Part shown: piece by piece, positions 1 to 8,327 of the stretch
Layout of the letters: the number at the start of each line of letters is the position of its first letter
Position numbering within the stretch: the stretch's first letter is position 1
Assembly (NCBI GenBank): GCA_965226215.1
Contig: CBDDCH010000002.1
Span: forward strand, 2,418,001-2,482,000
DNA: 64,000 nt
Source of the DNA: G963668345 sp965226215
GTDB lineage: Bacteria; Acidobacteriota; Terriglobia; Bryobacterales; UBA6623
Direction: 5' to 3'
The notes under the pieces: generated by a model
What the model saw: only the letters and a program-made list of their open reading frames with translations
Databases searched by the model: none
Told to the model about the DNA's origin: nothing
Program-made: the position numbers and the translations under genes

Positions 1-374
1 CTGAAAAGCAAACCCGCGGGCGAAGAGTCGGGTCGGCGAGATCGCGGTCGTCAACCCGCAGGACGGTTCGGCGGAAGCCCGTTACCCAGCCGCCGCCCGA
101 GTCGGACTAAGCCGAAGTCGCTGGCACCCTAAGGGGTCAAATTCGCGCCAAGACGCACAGCGAATTCCAAGGAGCGCAGACTGGCGCGCCACCCGACAGA
201 GCCACAGGTGTAAGCCTGCGGGCCCGCGGCCGCCGACCGCGGCTCTCTTATAAGCGTCGTGGTGAGCTGTCCCCTGACTAGCTTCCCGCGAGCGGTGATG
301 AGTCTCGGTTTGGAGTTTACGTCCCGCCGCGCAAATACTTTGCGGCCGCCTCTGCACTTTACGCTCCGATTCGC
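1..374. other. No recognisable gene at the window's left edge
   Basis: I see no open frame with protein-like composition on either strand and no named repeat. The nearest gene, on the minus strand, ends at 375. The left edge may hold the flank of a gene outside the window. Confidence 0.4.
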
Positions 375-659
375 CTACTCTTGGACGGTTATTTTCAGGG
401 CCTTGAGGAAGGCATGGTCCTGGGCGCTGAAAGAGATTTGTGACGGTCGGAAGTCAGCGCTGGGGGCTGGGCTGGCCGCGGTACCTTCCTGTTCTTGTGG
501 CCGTTTGTTGAATCCGATCGTGGCTTCCAGCACCAGGAAGACGTCGTATCCGGCACGGCGGATCTCGGCGATGGCCTCGGCGATGTCTTCCGATTCGGAG
601 AGCGATTCGTTAATGGCGCCTCCTAATTGCTGCAACAGCTCTTTCAGGTGGTCATCCAC
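375..659 (-). CDS. Small hypothetical protein (about 94 aa)
   Basis: I do not recognise a named family. I place the start at the GTG at 659 because a GAGGGAG Shine-Dalgarno-like stretch lies a few bases upstream. The open frame extends further (to 809), but that part has unconvincing composition. The N-terminal half (VDDHLKELLQQLGGAINES onward) looks like a compact helical and strand domain rich in Leu, Ile and Glu, with GYDVFLVLEATIGF as a likely buried strand. A Pro/Ala/Ser-rich linker follows, then a short tail ending KALKITVQE. No signal peptide or membrane segment is visible, so it is probably cytoplasmic. Function unknown. Its upstream neighbour is divergent and also unknown. Confidence 0.55.
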   Translation of the reverse strand: MDDHLKELLQQLGGAINESLSESEDIAEAIAEIRRAGYDVFLVLEATIGFNKRPQEQEGTAASPAPSADFRPSQISFSAQDHAFLKALKITVQE

Positions 660-972
660 AATCACTCTCCCTCGTTGGTAAAGGCTGGAGTTGCCTCCGA
701 TAATAGTTGGACGGCTAGGGTCAGGTAACGTTGCGGTCGTGCCTCTGGGCGTTGATGCCAGTGCTCTTGCGTGAATCCCATTCAACCAAATTTCAGCTTC
801 AGATTGCAATGGTGCCCCCGTTAGGGGAATCGGTTGATTGGCGGCGGGACTGGAGCTTCAGTAATAGTATGTCCTCGGCGGCCAGAGCGGCTACGCGATC
901 GACTCTAGCGATCGAATGCCAATCAGGCTTGACCGCAGCTCCCGAAGGTCTTGTTTCGCTACGATATAGGGC

Positions 973-1275
973 ATGGACGACGGGGTTTTCGAAATCGAAT
1001 GTCCCTGCTGTGGAGCCAAGCTCGAAGTCGACGCGGAGACCGAGGCCATCCTATCTCATCAGGCGCCGAAGCCAAATGAAGCACCGCTGGATCTTCAGAA
1101 GGCAGTCCAGCAACTGAAGTCGGAAGAGAGTAGTCGCGACCAGAGGTTTCGCGAGCAAGTGCAGGCCGAACGGCAACACGGTAAGGTGCTCGACAAGCGC
1201 TTCGAGGGCTTGCTCAAGAAGGCGCGCTCAGAAGGTCCTCAAAAACAGTTCCCCCGCGACATCGACCTGGACTAG
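973..1275 (+). CDS. Small zinc-ribbon-like hypothetical protein
   Basis: This 100-aa protein begins with a CPCCG knuckle (residues 10-14) followed by AKLEVDAETEAIL, the look of half a zinc ribbon. It continues as a charged, helix-forming and probably coiled-coil region (roughly residues 40-90, many Gln/Glu/Lys/Arg) and ends in the acidic DIDLD. Only one CxxC pair is present, so metal binding would need dimerisation or another ligand. The codon pattern and composition look genuine. No signal peptide, so cytoplasmic. Function unknown; a nucleic-acid- or protein-binding adaptor is only a guess. Confidence 0.6.
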   Translation: MDDGVFEIECPCCGAKLEVDAETEAILSHQAPKPNEAPLDLQKAVQQLKSEESSRDQRFREQVQAERQHGKVLDKRFEGLLKKARSEGPQKQFPRDIDLD

Positions 1276-1468
1276 CCCACTTTGCTCACCAGGGTTTGGA
1301 TGGCTGGCGTTGCAGGAACGTTATTGGTAGGGGCGGACCACAGTGTCCGCCCAGGCGCGAGATTCACACGGCGTTCCCATTCGATCACGCGACCAAACCC
1401 CGCAAAAACCTCTCTGGGCAGGCGCAGCGGCCCGCCCCTACAGTCTTGTTGTGAGAAAAGCGGGCTAG
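1274..1468 (+). repeat. Full-length family A repeat (about 195 bp) containing GTAG-REP hairpins
   Basis: The inverted equivalent lies at about 30919-31114. The element runs from a TTTGCTCACC-type end to GTGAGAAAAGCGGGCTAG. It contains a GTAG-footed hairpin at 1327-1352 (GTAGGGGCGGAC, then GTCCGCCC) and a second GC-rich palindrome near 1420-1445. The rest of 1469-1792 holds no gene I can support. Confidence 0.7.
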
Positions 1469-1941
1469 AACTTGGCAGCCTGCCGCTCGAGACCTCCAAT
1501 CCAGCATTCAGCGCGCCGCGCGCTCTAGACATACATCCCAGAATGGTCCCGGCATACTGTTACACTGGTTGCTTGTCTTAGCCTCATAGGCAAGGGTGTG
1601 CGTTGGTTTTATTCCCGCACGGAACACACCTCGAAGGTGACTGCATCGTCTTGTTGTTGAAGCTGCACCTCAAGAAGGAATGATCCCGGCCGTCTCTCCA
1701 CGGGGCGGCTAGGCGGGGACGGCGCAAGCGGTCCTGACTCCGTTCCGAGGCTCTCGTAGTCGGCAGTCGAGGGTGTTTCGCTTGGAACTCGAATGGCCAC
1801 GTCGAAGAATCCTTTGAAGCAGATCATGGATATCCGGCGGGACGAAGTCCCGCAGGCCCTGCTGATGTTCGCTTACTTCTTCCTGGTCATTACGACCTTT
1901 GCGATCTTGAAGCCCCTCAAGGGTAGCCTTTTTATCCAGTT

Positions 1942-2974
1942 AATGGGGTATCCACTTGACTCAGGTGACCCCAAGATGTAGTATGCGCCTTCGTGGAGGA
2001 TTATCCACGCGACCTGCTCGAGTTCGAGGTACGCTTCGCCAGCGAAGGGGCCTGTCGCGACTATCTGTCCGCGTTGCGCTGGCCGGAGGGTTTCCGCTGT
2101 CCGGGATGCGGGCATGAGCGGGCTTGGCCGGTGCGCAAAGTGTGGTTCGAATGCGCTCGCTGCGGGCGGCAGACGTCGGTGACCTCGGGCACGATCTTCC
2201 AAGACACACGTAAGCCGCTGCGGCTGTGGTTCCGGGCGATCTGGCACGTCACTTCGCAAAAGAACGGGGTCAGCGCGCTGGGTCTGCAGCGCGTTCTCGG
2301 GTTGGGCAGCTATCAAACCGCGTGGACCTGGATGCACAAGCTGCGGCGAGCGATGGTGCGTCCGGGGCGGGAGCGATTGGCGGGCGTAGTCGAGGTCGAT
2401 GAGACCTATTGGGGCGCTGAGGAAGAGGGTGTGAGCGGCCGGCAGACCGAGCGTAAAGCCTTGATTGCAGTAGCCGCGGAAGAGAGAGGCCGCGGGCTAG
2501 GACGGATCCGCATGCAGCGCGTGCGGAACGCATCGGCGGCCAGTTTGATGCCCTTCGTGGAGGAGTCGGTCGAGCCGGGAAGCGTGGTGCACACCGACGG
2601 CTGGCTGGGCTACGAGCCGCTGGAGAAGAAGGGCTACCAGCATCGCATCGTCTTTCTGTCGGGCCGCCGCAAGCAGGCCTCGGAATTATTGCCGAGGGTG
2701 CACCAAGCGATCTCGTTGCTCAAGCGCTGGCTGCTGGGCACGCACCAAGGCGCGGTTAGCCACGAGCATCTGGACTACTACCTCGACGAGTTTGTGTTCC
2801 GCTTCAACCGGCGCAACTCACGCAGCCGGGGAAAACTCTTCTACCGCCTTGTGCAGCAGGCAGTCGCCGTGGACCCAACGCCGTATCGATCGATCGTCGC
2901 CGACTGGGACGCTGAGGCCCCGTGAGCCCAACCACAAGATGTTGGGGTTGCCTGAGTCAAGTGGATACCCCATA
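1942..2974 (+). mobile_element. IS1595-family (ISXO2-like) insertion sequence, copy 1
   Basis: This 1,033-bp element is bounded by inverted repeats: AATGGGGTATCCACTTGACT at the left and the complement of TATGGGGTATCCACTTGACT at the right. It is flanked by an exact 8-bp target duplication, ATCCAGTT, at 1934-1941 and 2975-2982; 8 bp is typical of IS1595. It differs from copy 2 (62245-63277) at only a handful of positions, so transposition was recent. Confidence 0.95.
1993..2925 (+). CDS. IS1595-family (ISXO2-like) transposase
   Basis: This 310-aa transposase starts with GTG at 1993. The N-terminal zinc ribbon has CPGC and CARC knuckles (about residues 37-60) for DNA binding. The DDE-type ISXO2 catalytic core follows, with the first Asp in VEVDETYWG, the second in VHTDGWLGYEPL, and the terminal catalytic position in the YYLDEFVFRFNRR region. 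No internal stop or frameshift is visible, so it is probably active. It lies inside the transporter gene in the same orientation. A near-identical copy is at 62296-63228. Confidence 0.95.
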   Translation: MEDYPRDLLEFEVRFASEGACRDYLSALRWPEGFRCPGCGHERAWPVRKVWFECARCGRQTSVTSGTIFQDTRKPLRLWFRAIWHVTSQKNGVSALGLQRVLGLGSYQTAWTWMHKLRRAMVRPGRERLAGVVEVDETYWGAEEEGVSGRQTERKALIAVAAEERGRGLGRIRMQRVRNASAASLMPFVEESVEPGSVVHTDGWLGYEPLEKKGYQHRIVFLSGRRKQASELLPRVHQAISLLKRWLLGTHQGAVSHEHLDYYLDEFVFRFNRRNSRSRGKLFYRLVQQAVAVDPTPYRSIVADWDAEAP

Positions 2975-4160
2975 ATCCAGTTTTATGACCAAACCGGGTT
3001 CAACTCATTCGGGCTGCGTCTGAACGCCGCACAGGCCGAGCTTCTGGCCAAAGTCTTTAATATGGTGATCGCCTTTGTAGCCTCCACGATATTTGCTTTC
3101 CTATCGCGTTCCTTTCGTCGGCAGAAACTGACCTACATCTTCTCGATCTTTATTGCAGCCTGTTTGATATTCTTCATGTCGACATTGGAGTCGCCTGTAT
3201 GTGGTACGGTCTGGTCCTTCTACCTTTTTGGGGATCTGTACAGTACGCTGATGGTGTCAACCTTCTTCGCATTTTTGAATGACAGCGTCGCCCCTGAAAA
3301 AGCGAAACGGCTTTACGGTTTGATTGGACTGGGAGGAGTGTCGGGCGGAGCTTTCGGGGCCACGCTGTTGGCTGCCAGGATTAAGCAGCTGTCGATCACT
3401 GCGTGGCTTTCGATCTGCCTAGGCGTAGCAGGTGGGATCTGTGTCGTTGCGGGGGCGGCCGGGAGATTGTTTGCGCGGCTGCCGATGCCGGAGACGCCGA
3501 AGGCGGAGCAGGCGGCAGCCGTGACTGAGAATCCGGCAACGGCCGGGGCACGGCTGGTGTTTCGTTCCCGCTACCTGCTGGCCATCCTTGCGATAGTCGG
3601 TCTCTACGAAATGGTGTCGACGACCATGGACTTCCAGTTCAAATCGGCTGTGGCCCATTATCTGGATGGAGAGGCGATCGGAGTGCGAATCGCGAACATG
3701 TATGCGATCAGCAATGTATTGTCATTTGTTGTCCAGCTATTCTTTACAAGTTTTGTGATGAAACGCTTCGGAGTGGGCATGGCCCTGCGGGTGCTTCCCG
3801 GTACGGCGCTGATCGGCTCCGTCGGGTTTCTGCTAACCCCGGTACTGCTCGCGGGCAGTGCTCTGTACGTGTCGGACAACGGCTTCAATAATTCCATCAA
3901 CCAGTCCGCGAGAGAGGTTCTTTACACTCCGACCACCCGCAGAGAAAAGTACCAGGCGAAGGCTTTCATCGACATGTTCTTGCAGCGTTTTGCGAAGGCA
4001 CTCGCCGTGGGCTTGAGTCTAGGGATTACCACCTTCTTTGCGGGCTTTGAGAGTGTCCGCTGGCTGTCGCTGATCACTGCCACGATTCTCGTGGTTTGGA
4101 TTCGCATTGTTCGATTTGCTGGTAAGGAGTTCGAGAGAAGGTCCGCACCAGCTGTATAGC

Positions 4161-4604
4161 GAACGTGGCGCCTCCGAACTCGGTGGCGACCCGCGAGGCC
4201 AATATATCGGCGTTCGCGGCGCCCTTTTCATCCTGCCCTGCATCGCGTTGGGCAGCTACGGCCTCATCATCTTCATCCCGATCTTGGCTGTCATCAGAGT
4301 CGCCAAGATTCTCGAGAACAGCACGGATTATTCGATCCAGAACACGACGCGTCACGCGCTGTTCTTGCCCACCAGCCGGGAAGCGAAGTACAAAGCCAAA
4401 GCCGCGATAGATACGTTTTTCTGGCGTACCGGCGATATGTTGCAGGCGGGGGTCGTGTTTGTCGGGGTCCAGCTCGCCTTCGGCATTTCGCACTACGCAA
4501 TCGTCAACGTGATCTTCGTATTGATCTGGCTAGGCGTTGCCGTGGCGATCGCGCGCGAACATCGCAAGCTCAGTACGGAGGAAGTGCTCGAGAAAGTGGC
4601 CTAG
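4161..4604 (+). pseudogene. C-terminal remnant of a second NTT-type nucleotide transporter
   Basis: Only the last 135-145 residues of a transporter of the same family are left. The frame opens in sequence overlapping the end of the upstream transporter gene and has no start of its own. Recognisable homology begins near GVRGALFILPCIALGSYG and runs through LENSTDYSIQNTTRHALFLP and KYKAKAAIDTFFWR, which align with the NNSINQSAREVLYTP and KYQAKAFIDMFLQR segments of the upstream gene. Three or four membrane segments and a charged tail (EHRKLSTEEVLEKVA) remain. The N-terminal two thirds were probably lost by deletion between tandem paralogues. Confidence 0.75.
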
Positions 4605-5109
4605 CCGGCTCGTTTTTCAGCTGAGACCGGTAGTGCGTACTTTTCAGCCTGGAGACTTTGTAGCCTTTGGTTCGCGCCGGTTCGGGAGGTGCACAGGAGT
4701 CGGGCCACCAAAGAACTGCCGGGATCCGGACTGGTTCAGCGCCGACAATTGCCGATAAATCTATTGAGGTTCCCGTCTGCCCTCGGGGTGCAGAGGGCCC
4801 CAACCGCGATGGGCCGGGCCGTTGGCTGGAGACCCGGGTGTTCCGTGGATCGGCTCGCGCGCGGTTTGTGTGAGCCTGCGGCCGAGGCCGATGAAGGCGT
4901 GGGGAGTCGAGCGGAGACCGCGCGGTGCTAAGGTAGGAATGCTGGAATCTCTGTTCATCCCGATGTCCGGCCGGACACGGGTAATGGGTCAAAATGGTCC
5001 GCGGGCGAAGGGCGTAGTCGGCGGAACGTTTCCTCTCAAGGGCAAACATGTTGTTGCAGCGCGATGAGACCGTAAGAATCGTGGCTCTGGCGCCCGGGAT
5101 AAGGAACAA
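4605..5109. other. Non-coding stretch upstream of the CPA2 antiporter
   Basis: I see no gene. Long open frames here on both strands have repeat-like, Arg/Pro-rich composition. AAGGAA at 5101-5106 could serve as a ribosome binding site for the ATG at 5110. Confidence 0.4.
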
Positions 5110-6429
5110 ATGAAAAGCATCCTATTCCTCTTGGGCATGCTCGCCTTTATGGTCGTCCTGGTATCGGTGGCTCCGGAAGCTCACGCCGGAGACGAGCATA
5201 CGGGGCACGTTAGCGTGTTCCGCTTCCTCTTTTACATCGTCACCGTTCTGCTGGCCGCCAAGGTGGGGGGGGAACTATTCGAGACTTGGAATCAGCCGGC
5301 CGTACTTGGGGAGTTGGTCCTGGGGATGGTTTTGGGGAATCTTTATTTGGTGGGAATTACCGGCCTGGAAGCCTTCAAGAGTGATTCGGGCTTGGCGCTG
5401 TTCGCGGAGATCGGAGTGATCTTGCTGCTGTTCGAAGTGGGTTTGGAATCCAACATGGGCGAGCTGTTGGCGGTGGGAGCCTCGGCCATGCTGGTAGCCG
5501 GATTAGGGGTTGTTGCGCCCATCCTGCTGGGGTATGGGGTCTCGATGTATTTTCTGCCGGAGTCAGGCTGGTATGTTCACCTGTTTGCCGGCGCTACGCT
5601 GGCCGCGACGAGTGTTGGGATCACAGCGCGCGTGCTCAAAGATCTTGGCAAGATGGGCACCAAGGAGGCGCGTATCATTCTCGGGGCGGCGGTGATCGAC
5701 GATGTACTCGGGCTGATCATCCTAGCCGTAGTCAGCGGCTTGATCACTGCGGTCGGATCCGGGGCTGTGGGCGGCGTTTCCATCTTGCCGGTGCTGGAGA
5801 TTATCGGTAAGTCGATCATCTTTTTGGCCGTGGCGATCGTGGCCGGACGCTTCGTCGGCGGCAAGATCCTACAGATCGGCGCTACCGCCAAGGTCGGTGG
5901 AATGCCGATCGTGCTGAGCATCTGTCATTGCTTCTCGCTGGCGGGTTTAGCGGAGGTTTTCGGTTTGGCGCCCATTGTCGGCGCTTTTGCAGCCGGTCTG
6001 GTGCTCGACGAAAAGCACTACCAAGGCTATACGAGGATGAGATCCGAGAGCTTCGAGCACATTGTCTCTCCGATCAGCTCCATCCTCGTGCCGGTTTTCT
6101 TTGTCGTAATGGGATTACGCGTCGATTTGCAGTCGTTTGCCGATTGGCGGGTTCTCCAGTTCGCGGGCGCGTTGAGTCTGGCTGCCGTCGTAGGTAAGCA
6201 GGTTTGTTCCCTCGGCGTGCTGGAGAAAGGTATCAACCGGCTTGCCGTCGGCGTGGGTATGATTCCTCGCGGCGAGGTGGGGCTGATCTTTGCCGGCATC
6301 GGCGCTGGTCTTATGGTGGGTGGCGAGCCGGTGTTTTCCTCTGACACGTTTTCCGCCATGGTGGTGATGGTGATGGTGACGACGTTGGCGACGCCACCGC
6401 TATTGAAGGTCCTGTTCAGTCGAACTTAG
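5110..6429 (+). CDS. CPA2-family cation/proton antiporter
   Basis: This 439-aa inner-membrane protein has a cleavable-looking N-terminal signal (MKSILFLLGMLAFMVV, then APEAHA-GDEH) and about 12 transmembrane helices. The diagnostic ion-binding pair is in AAVIDDVLGLI (Asp197-Asp198), the CPA2 (NapA/KefB/GerN) signature. NQPAVLGELVLG after the first helix and ATSVGITARVL before the Asp pair are also typical. It should exchange Na+ or K+ for H+. There is no C-terminal RCK/TrkA-N domain, so it is the short form, unlike full KefB/C. It converges on a CPA1 antiporter 61 bp away, so the two are not co-transcribed. Confidence 0.9.
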   Translation: MKSILFLLGMLAFMVVLVSVAPEAHAGDEHTGHVSVFRFLFYIVTVLLAAKVGGELFETWNQPAVLGELVLGMVLGNLYLVGITGLEAFKSDSGLALFAEIGVILLLFEVGLESNMGELLAVGASAMLVAGLGVVAPILLGYGVSMYFLPESGWYVHLFAGATLAATSVGITARVLKDLGKMGTKEARIILGAAVIDDVLGLIILAVVSGLITAVGSGAVGGVSILPVLEIIGKSIIFLAVAIVAGRFVGGKILQIGATAKVGGMPIVLSICHCFSLAGLAEVFGLAPIVGAFAAGLVLDEKHYQGYTRMRSESFEHIVSPISSILVPVFFVVMGLRVDLQSFADWRVLQFAGALSLAAVVGKQVCSLGVLEKGINRLAVGVGMIPRGEVGLIFAGIGAGLMVGGEPVFSSDTFSAMVVMVMVTTLATPPLLKVLFSRT

Positions 6430-6490
6430 CCGCCGCGCTAGTTTTCGTAACCTATCACAGGCTTGGAAACTGGAGCCCGTCACCCGACTT

Positions 6491-8059
6491 TCATTCGTCA
6501 TCGACCACGCCGCCCGTAACCTCGTCGAGCTCGTCATCAGCCTGGGCGAGCATCCTTTCGGCCGTGTGGAGTGATACCAATCCTTCTGCCGCGGCGCGGT
6601 GAATCACGGCTTTTTCGGCCGCGATCATTCGCGTGCGGGCCAGCTTAATCTCTTCCTCCGCCCAGGTACGGTAGCGTCCGTGCAGGGCGTCGATTTCACC
6701 GTGAACCTGCTGGATCCGTTCTTTTAACTCGGTGCGCAACTGATCGGAGACCTGGGGAGAGACGACGTGCCCCTTTTCGAGCTCGTCGAGCTCGGAGAGA
6801 GCTGCCGTTGCCGCCATCTGCCGGACTTTCACCCGATCGTATTCGTCCTCCTGACCTTCTTCGAGCCCTAGCCAGCGGACCAGCGGTTTCACGGTAAGGC
6901 CTTGGATGATGATTGAGAAGGCCACCACCCCGAACGTCATCGCCAGGATCTCACGGCGGTGTGGGAAGTCCGGTCCAAGACTCAGCGCCAGCGCGATCGA
7001 AACGCTCCCGTGGATACCACCCCAGAACAGTACGTGCCGCCAGGAACGTGGAATCTTGTCGGTCAGCGAATTAGCGATCGGTGTCAGCGCATAGATCGAA
7101 ATCAAACGTCCCAAAAGGACGGCTCCCACAGCCAATCCAATGGCGGACCAAGAGCTGAGCATGTCGCTGATGTGCACCTCGATGCCGATTAGCAGGAAGA
7201 CCAGCGAGTTGACGACGAACCCCAGGTATTCCCAAAACGACCAGAGCGCTACGCGGGTGCGTGAACTCATGCCGACCTCGGCGCCGAAGTTGCCAATCAT
7301 CAGCCCCGCCCCCACCGTGGCAATCACACCGGAGACGTGAAGATGCTCCGCGATAAGAAACGACCCGTAGGCAAGGACCGTAGTCAGGGTAATTTCAATT
7401 TGGGGGTTATCGACTCGCTCTGTGATCTTGCTGACAACGTAACCCAAAGCTACCCCGAGTGCGGCTCCGCCCAGCGCAACGACGATAAACTCTCCGACAC
7501 CAGTCGCTAGATCAAGATGGCCCGTTCGCACAGCCTCGAGCAAGATTCCAAAGACGACCACAGCCGTGCCGTCATTGAAGAGGCTCTCGCCCTCCACCAA
7601 CACAGCCAGGCGTTTGGAAACACTCGTTTCCTTGAAAAGGGCCAGTACGGAAATAGGATCGGTGGCGGCGATCAGCGCGCCGAACAACATGGCGACCATC
7701 AGAGGAAGGCCGGCCCCCAAGTAGACCGCGAACCCGGTGACGAGGGTCGCCAATACGACGCCGACCACCGCGAACAACAGAATCGGAATCAGGTTTTGAC
7801 GCAGATGCCGAATGTGGATGTTGATGCCGGCTTCAAAGAGCAAAGCAGGCAGGAACAACATCATGATGACCTCGGGCGTCAGCAAGCCCTCACCCTCACC
7901 AACTTTTTCGACGATGCGGAAGTGAAAGAGGTCGATCAGAAAACCGCCGACGACCAGCGCGACCGTGTAGGGAATTTTCAGGTGAATCGTCGCAATCGCA
8001 ATCAGGGAGGCGGCAATCAACAAGAGCAGCAGGAACTCGATTAGCGCGGCGGTTTCCAT
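6491..8059 (-). CDS. CPA1-family Na+/H+ antiporter (NhaP/YjcE type)
   Basis: This 522-aa protein has about 12 transmembrane helices over residues 1-400, then a cytosolic helical tail of roughly 110 residues. ATDPISVLALF (132-142) and GESLFNDGTAVVVFGI (157-172, with the conserved Asn-Asp) are the CPA1 ion-translocation motifs. The soluble tail (ELKERIQQVHGEIDALHGRY region) is charged and probably coiled-coil, which suggests regulation or dimerisation. The likely role is Na+ extrusion and pH homeostasis at the inner membrane. Start at the ATG at 8059. The frame is intact. Confidence 0.92.
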   Translation of the reverse strand: METAALIEFLLLLLIAASLIAIATIHLKIPYTVALVVGGFLIDLFHFRIVEKVGEGEGLLTPEVIMMLFLPALLFEAGINIHIRHLRQNLIPILLFAVVGVVLATLVTGFAVYLGAGLPLMVAMLFGALIAATDPISVLALFKETSVSKRLAVLVEGESLFNDGTAVVVFGILLEAVRTGHLDLATGVGEFIVVALGGAALGVALGYVVSKITERVDNPQIEITLTTVLAYGSFLIAEHLHVSGVIATVGAGLMIGNFGAEVGMSSRTRVALWSFWEYLGFVVNSLVFLLIGIEVHISDMLSSWSAIGLAVGAVLLGRLISIYALTPIANSLTDKIPRSWRHVLFWGGIHGSVSIALALSLGPDFPHRREILAMTFGVVAFSIIIQGLTVKPLVRWLGLEEGQEDEYDRVKVRQMAATAALSELDELEKGHVVSPQVSDQLRTELKERIQQVHGEIDALHGRYRTWAEEEIKLARTRMIAAEKAVIHRAAAEGLVSLHTAERMLAQADDELDEVTGGVVDDE

Positions 8060-8327
8060 GAATTCGGCAGTACCCTATGGTGGGCCGAGAGGCACGTGAA
8101 GCGCAACTCGCCGCCTAACCGACGGGGCGGACGTAAGCTTGGTCGAATCCACTTCAGTTGGCGGTGTTGCCCCCGACGTCGGGCGTGCTGTGCCGGCATT
8201 CTTCTCAGCATGACGGGCGGAGAACCAACGTCCCAGTGAGTTGGGGGTCGCCACGAGTGGCGACGGTGCGAACGCGTGCGCCGCTATCTTAAAACCACCG
8301 CCCCGTCTCAATGAGAAGTGCGGGCCA

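Larger units (their letters stand above)
1793..4159 (+). pseudogene. NTT-type (ATP/ADP translocase family) nucleotide transporter, interrupted by an IS1595 element
   Basis: The N-terminal 49 codons (1793-1941; includes QALLMFAYFFLVITTFAIL and KPLKGSLFIQ) are separated from the rest (2983-4159) by an IS. Removing 1942-2982 joins the two parts in frame across the ATCCAGTT target site and gives a 441-aa polytopic protein reading SLFIQ-FYDQTGFN. The RRDEVPQ start, the LKPLKGSLF segment and about 11-12 membrane helices fit the NTT/Npt1-Npt2 nucleotide transporter family (MFS-like), which exchanges ATP/ADP or imports nucleotides across the inner membrane. Family substrates vary and this one is unknown. 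Only the downstream 390 or so codons remain openly readable, through a frame entering from the IS. A functional transporter is unlikely. A remnant of a second family member follows directly. Confidence 0.85.

Noticed and set aside
1609..1827. A 72-aa minus-strand ORF divergent from the nucleotide transporter
   Set aside because: It overlaps the transporter's start codons and shows no family features; not enough to support.
4570..5109. A 179-aa minus-strand ORF upstream of the CPA2 antiporter
   Set aside because: Arg/Pro-rich, low-complexity composition and no recognisable motif; it overlaps the end of a transporter remnant.
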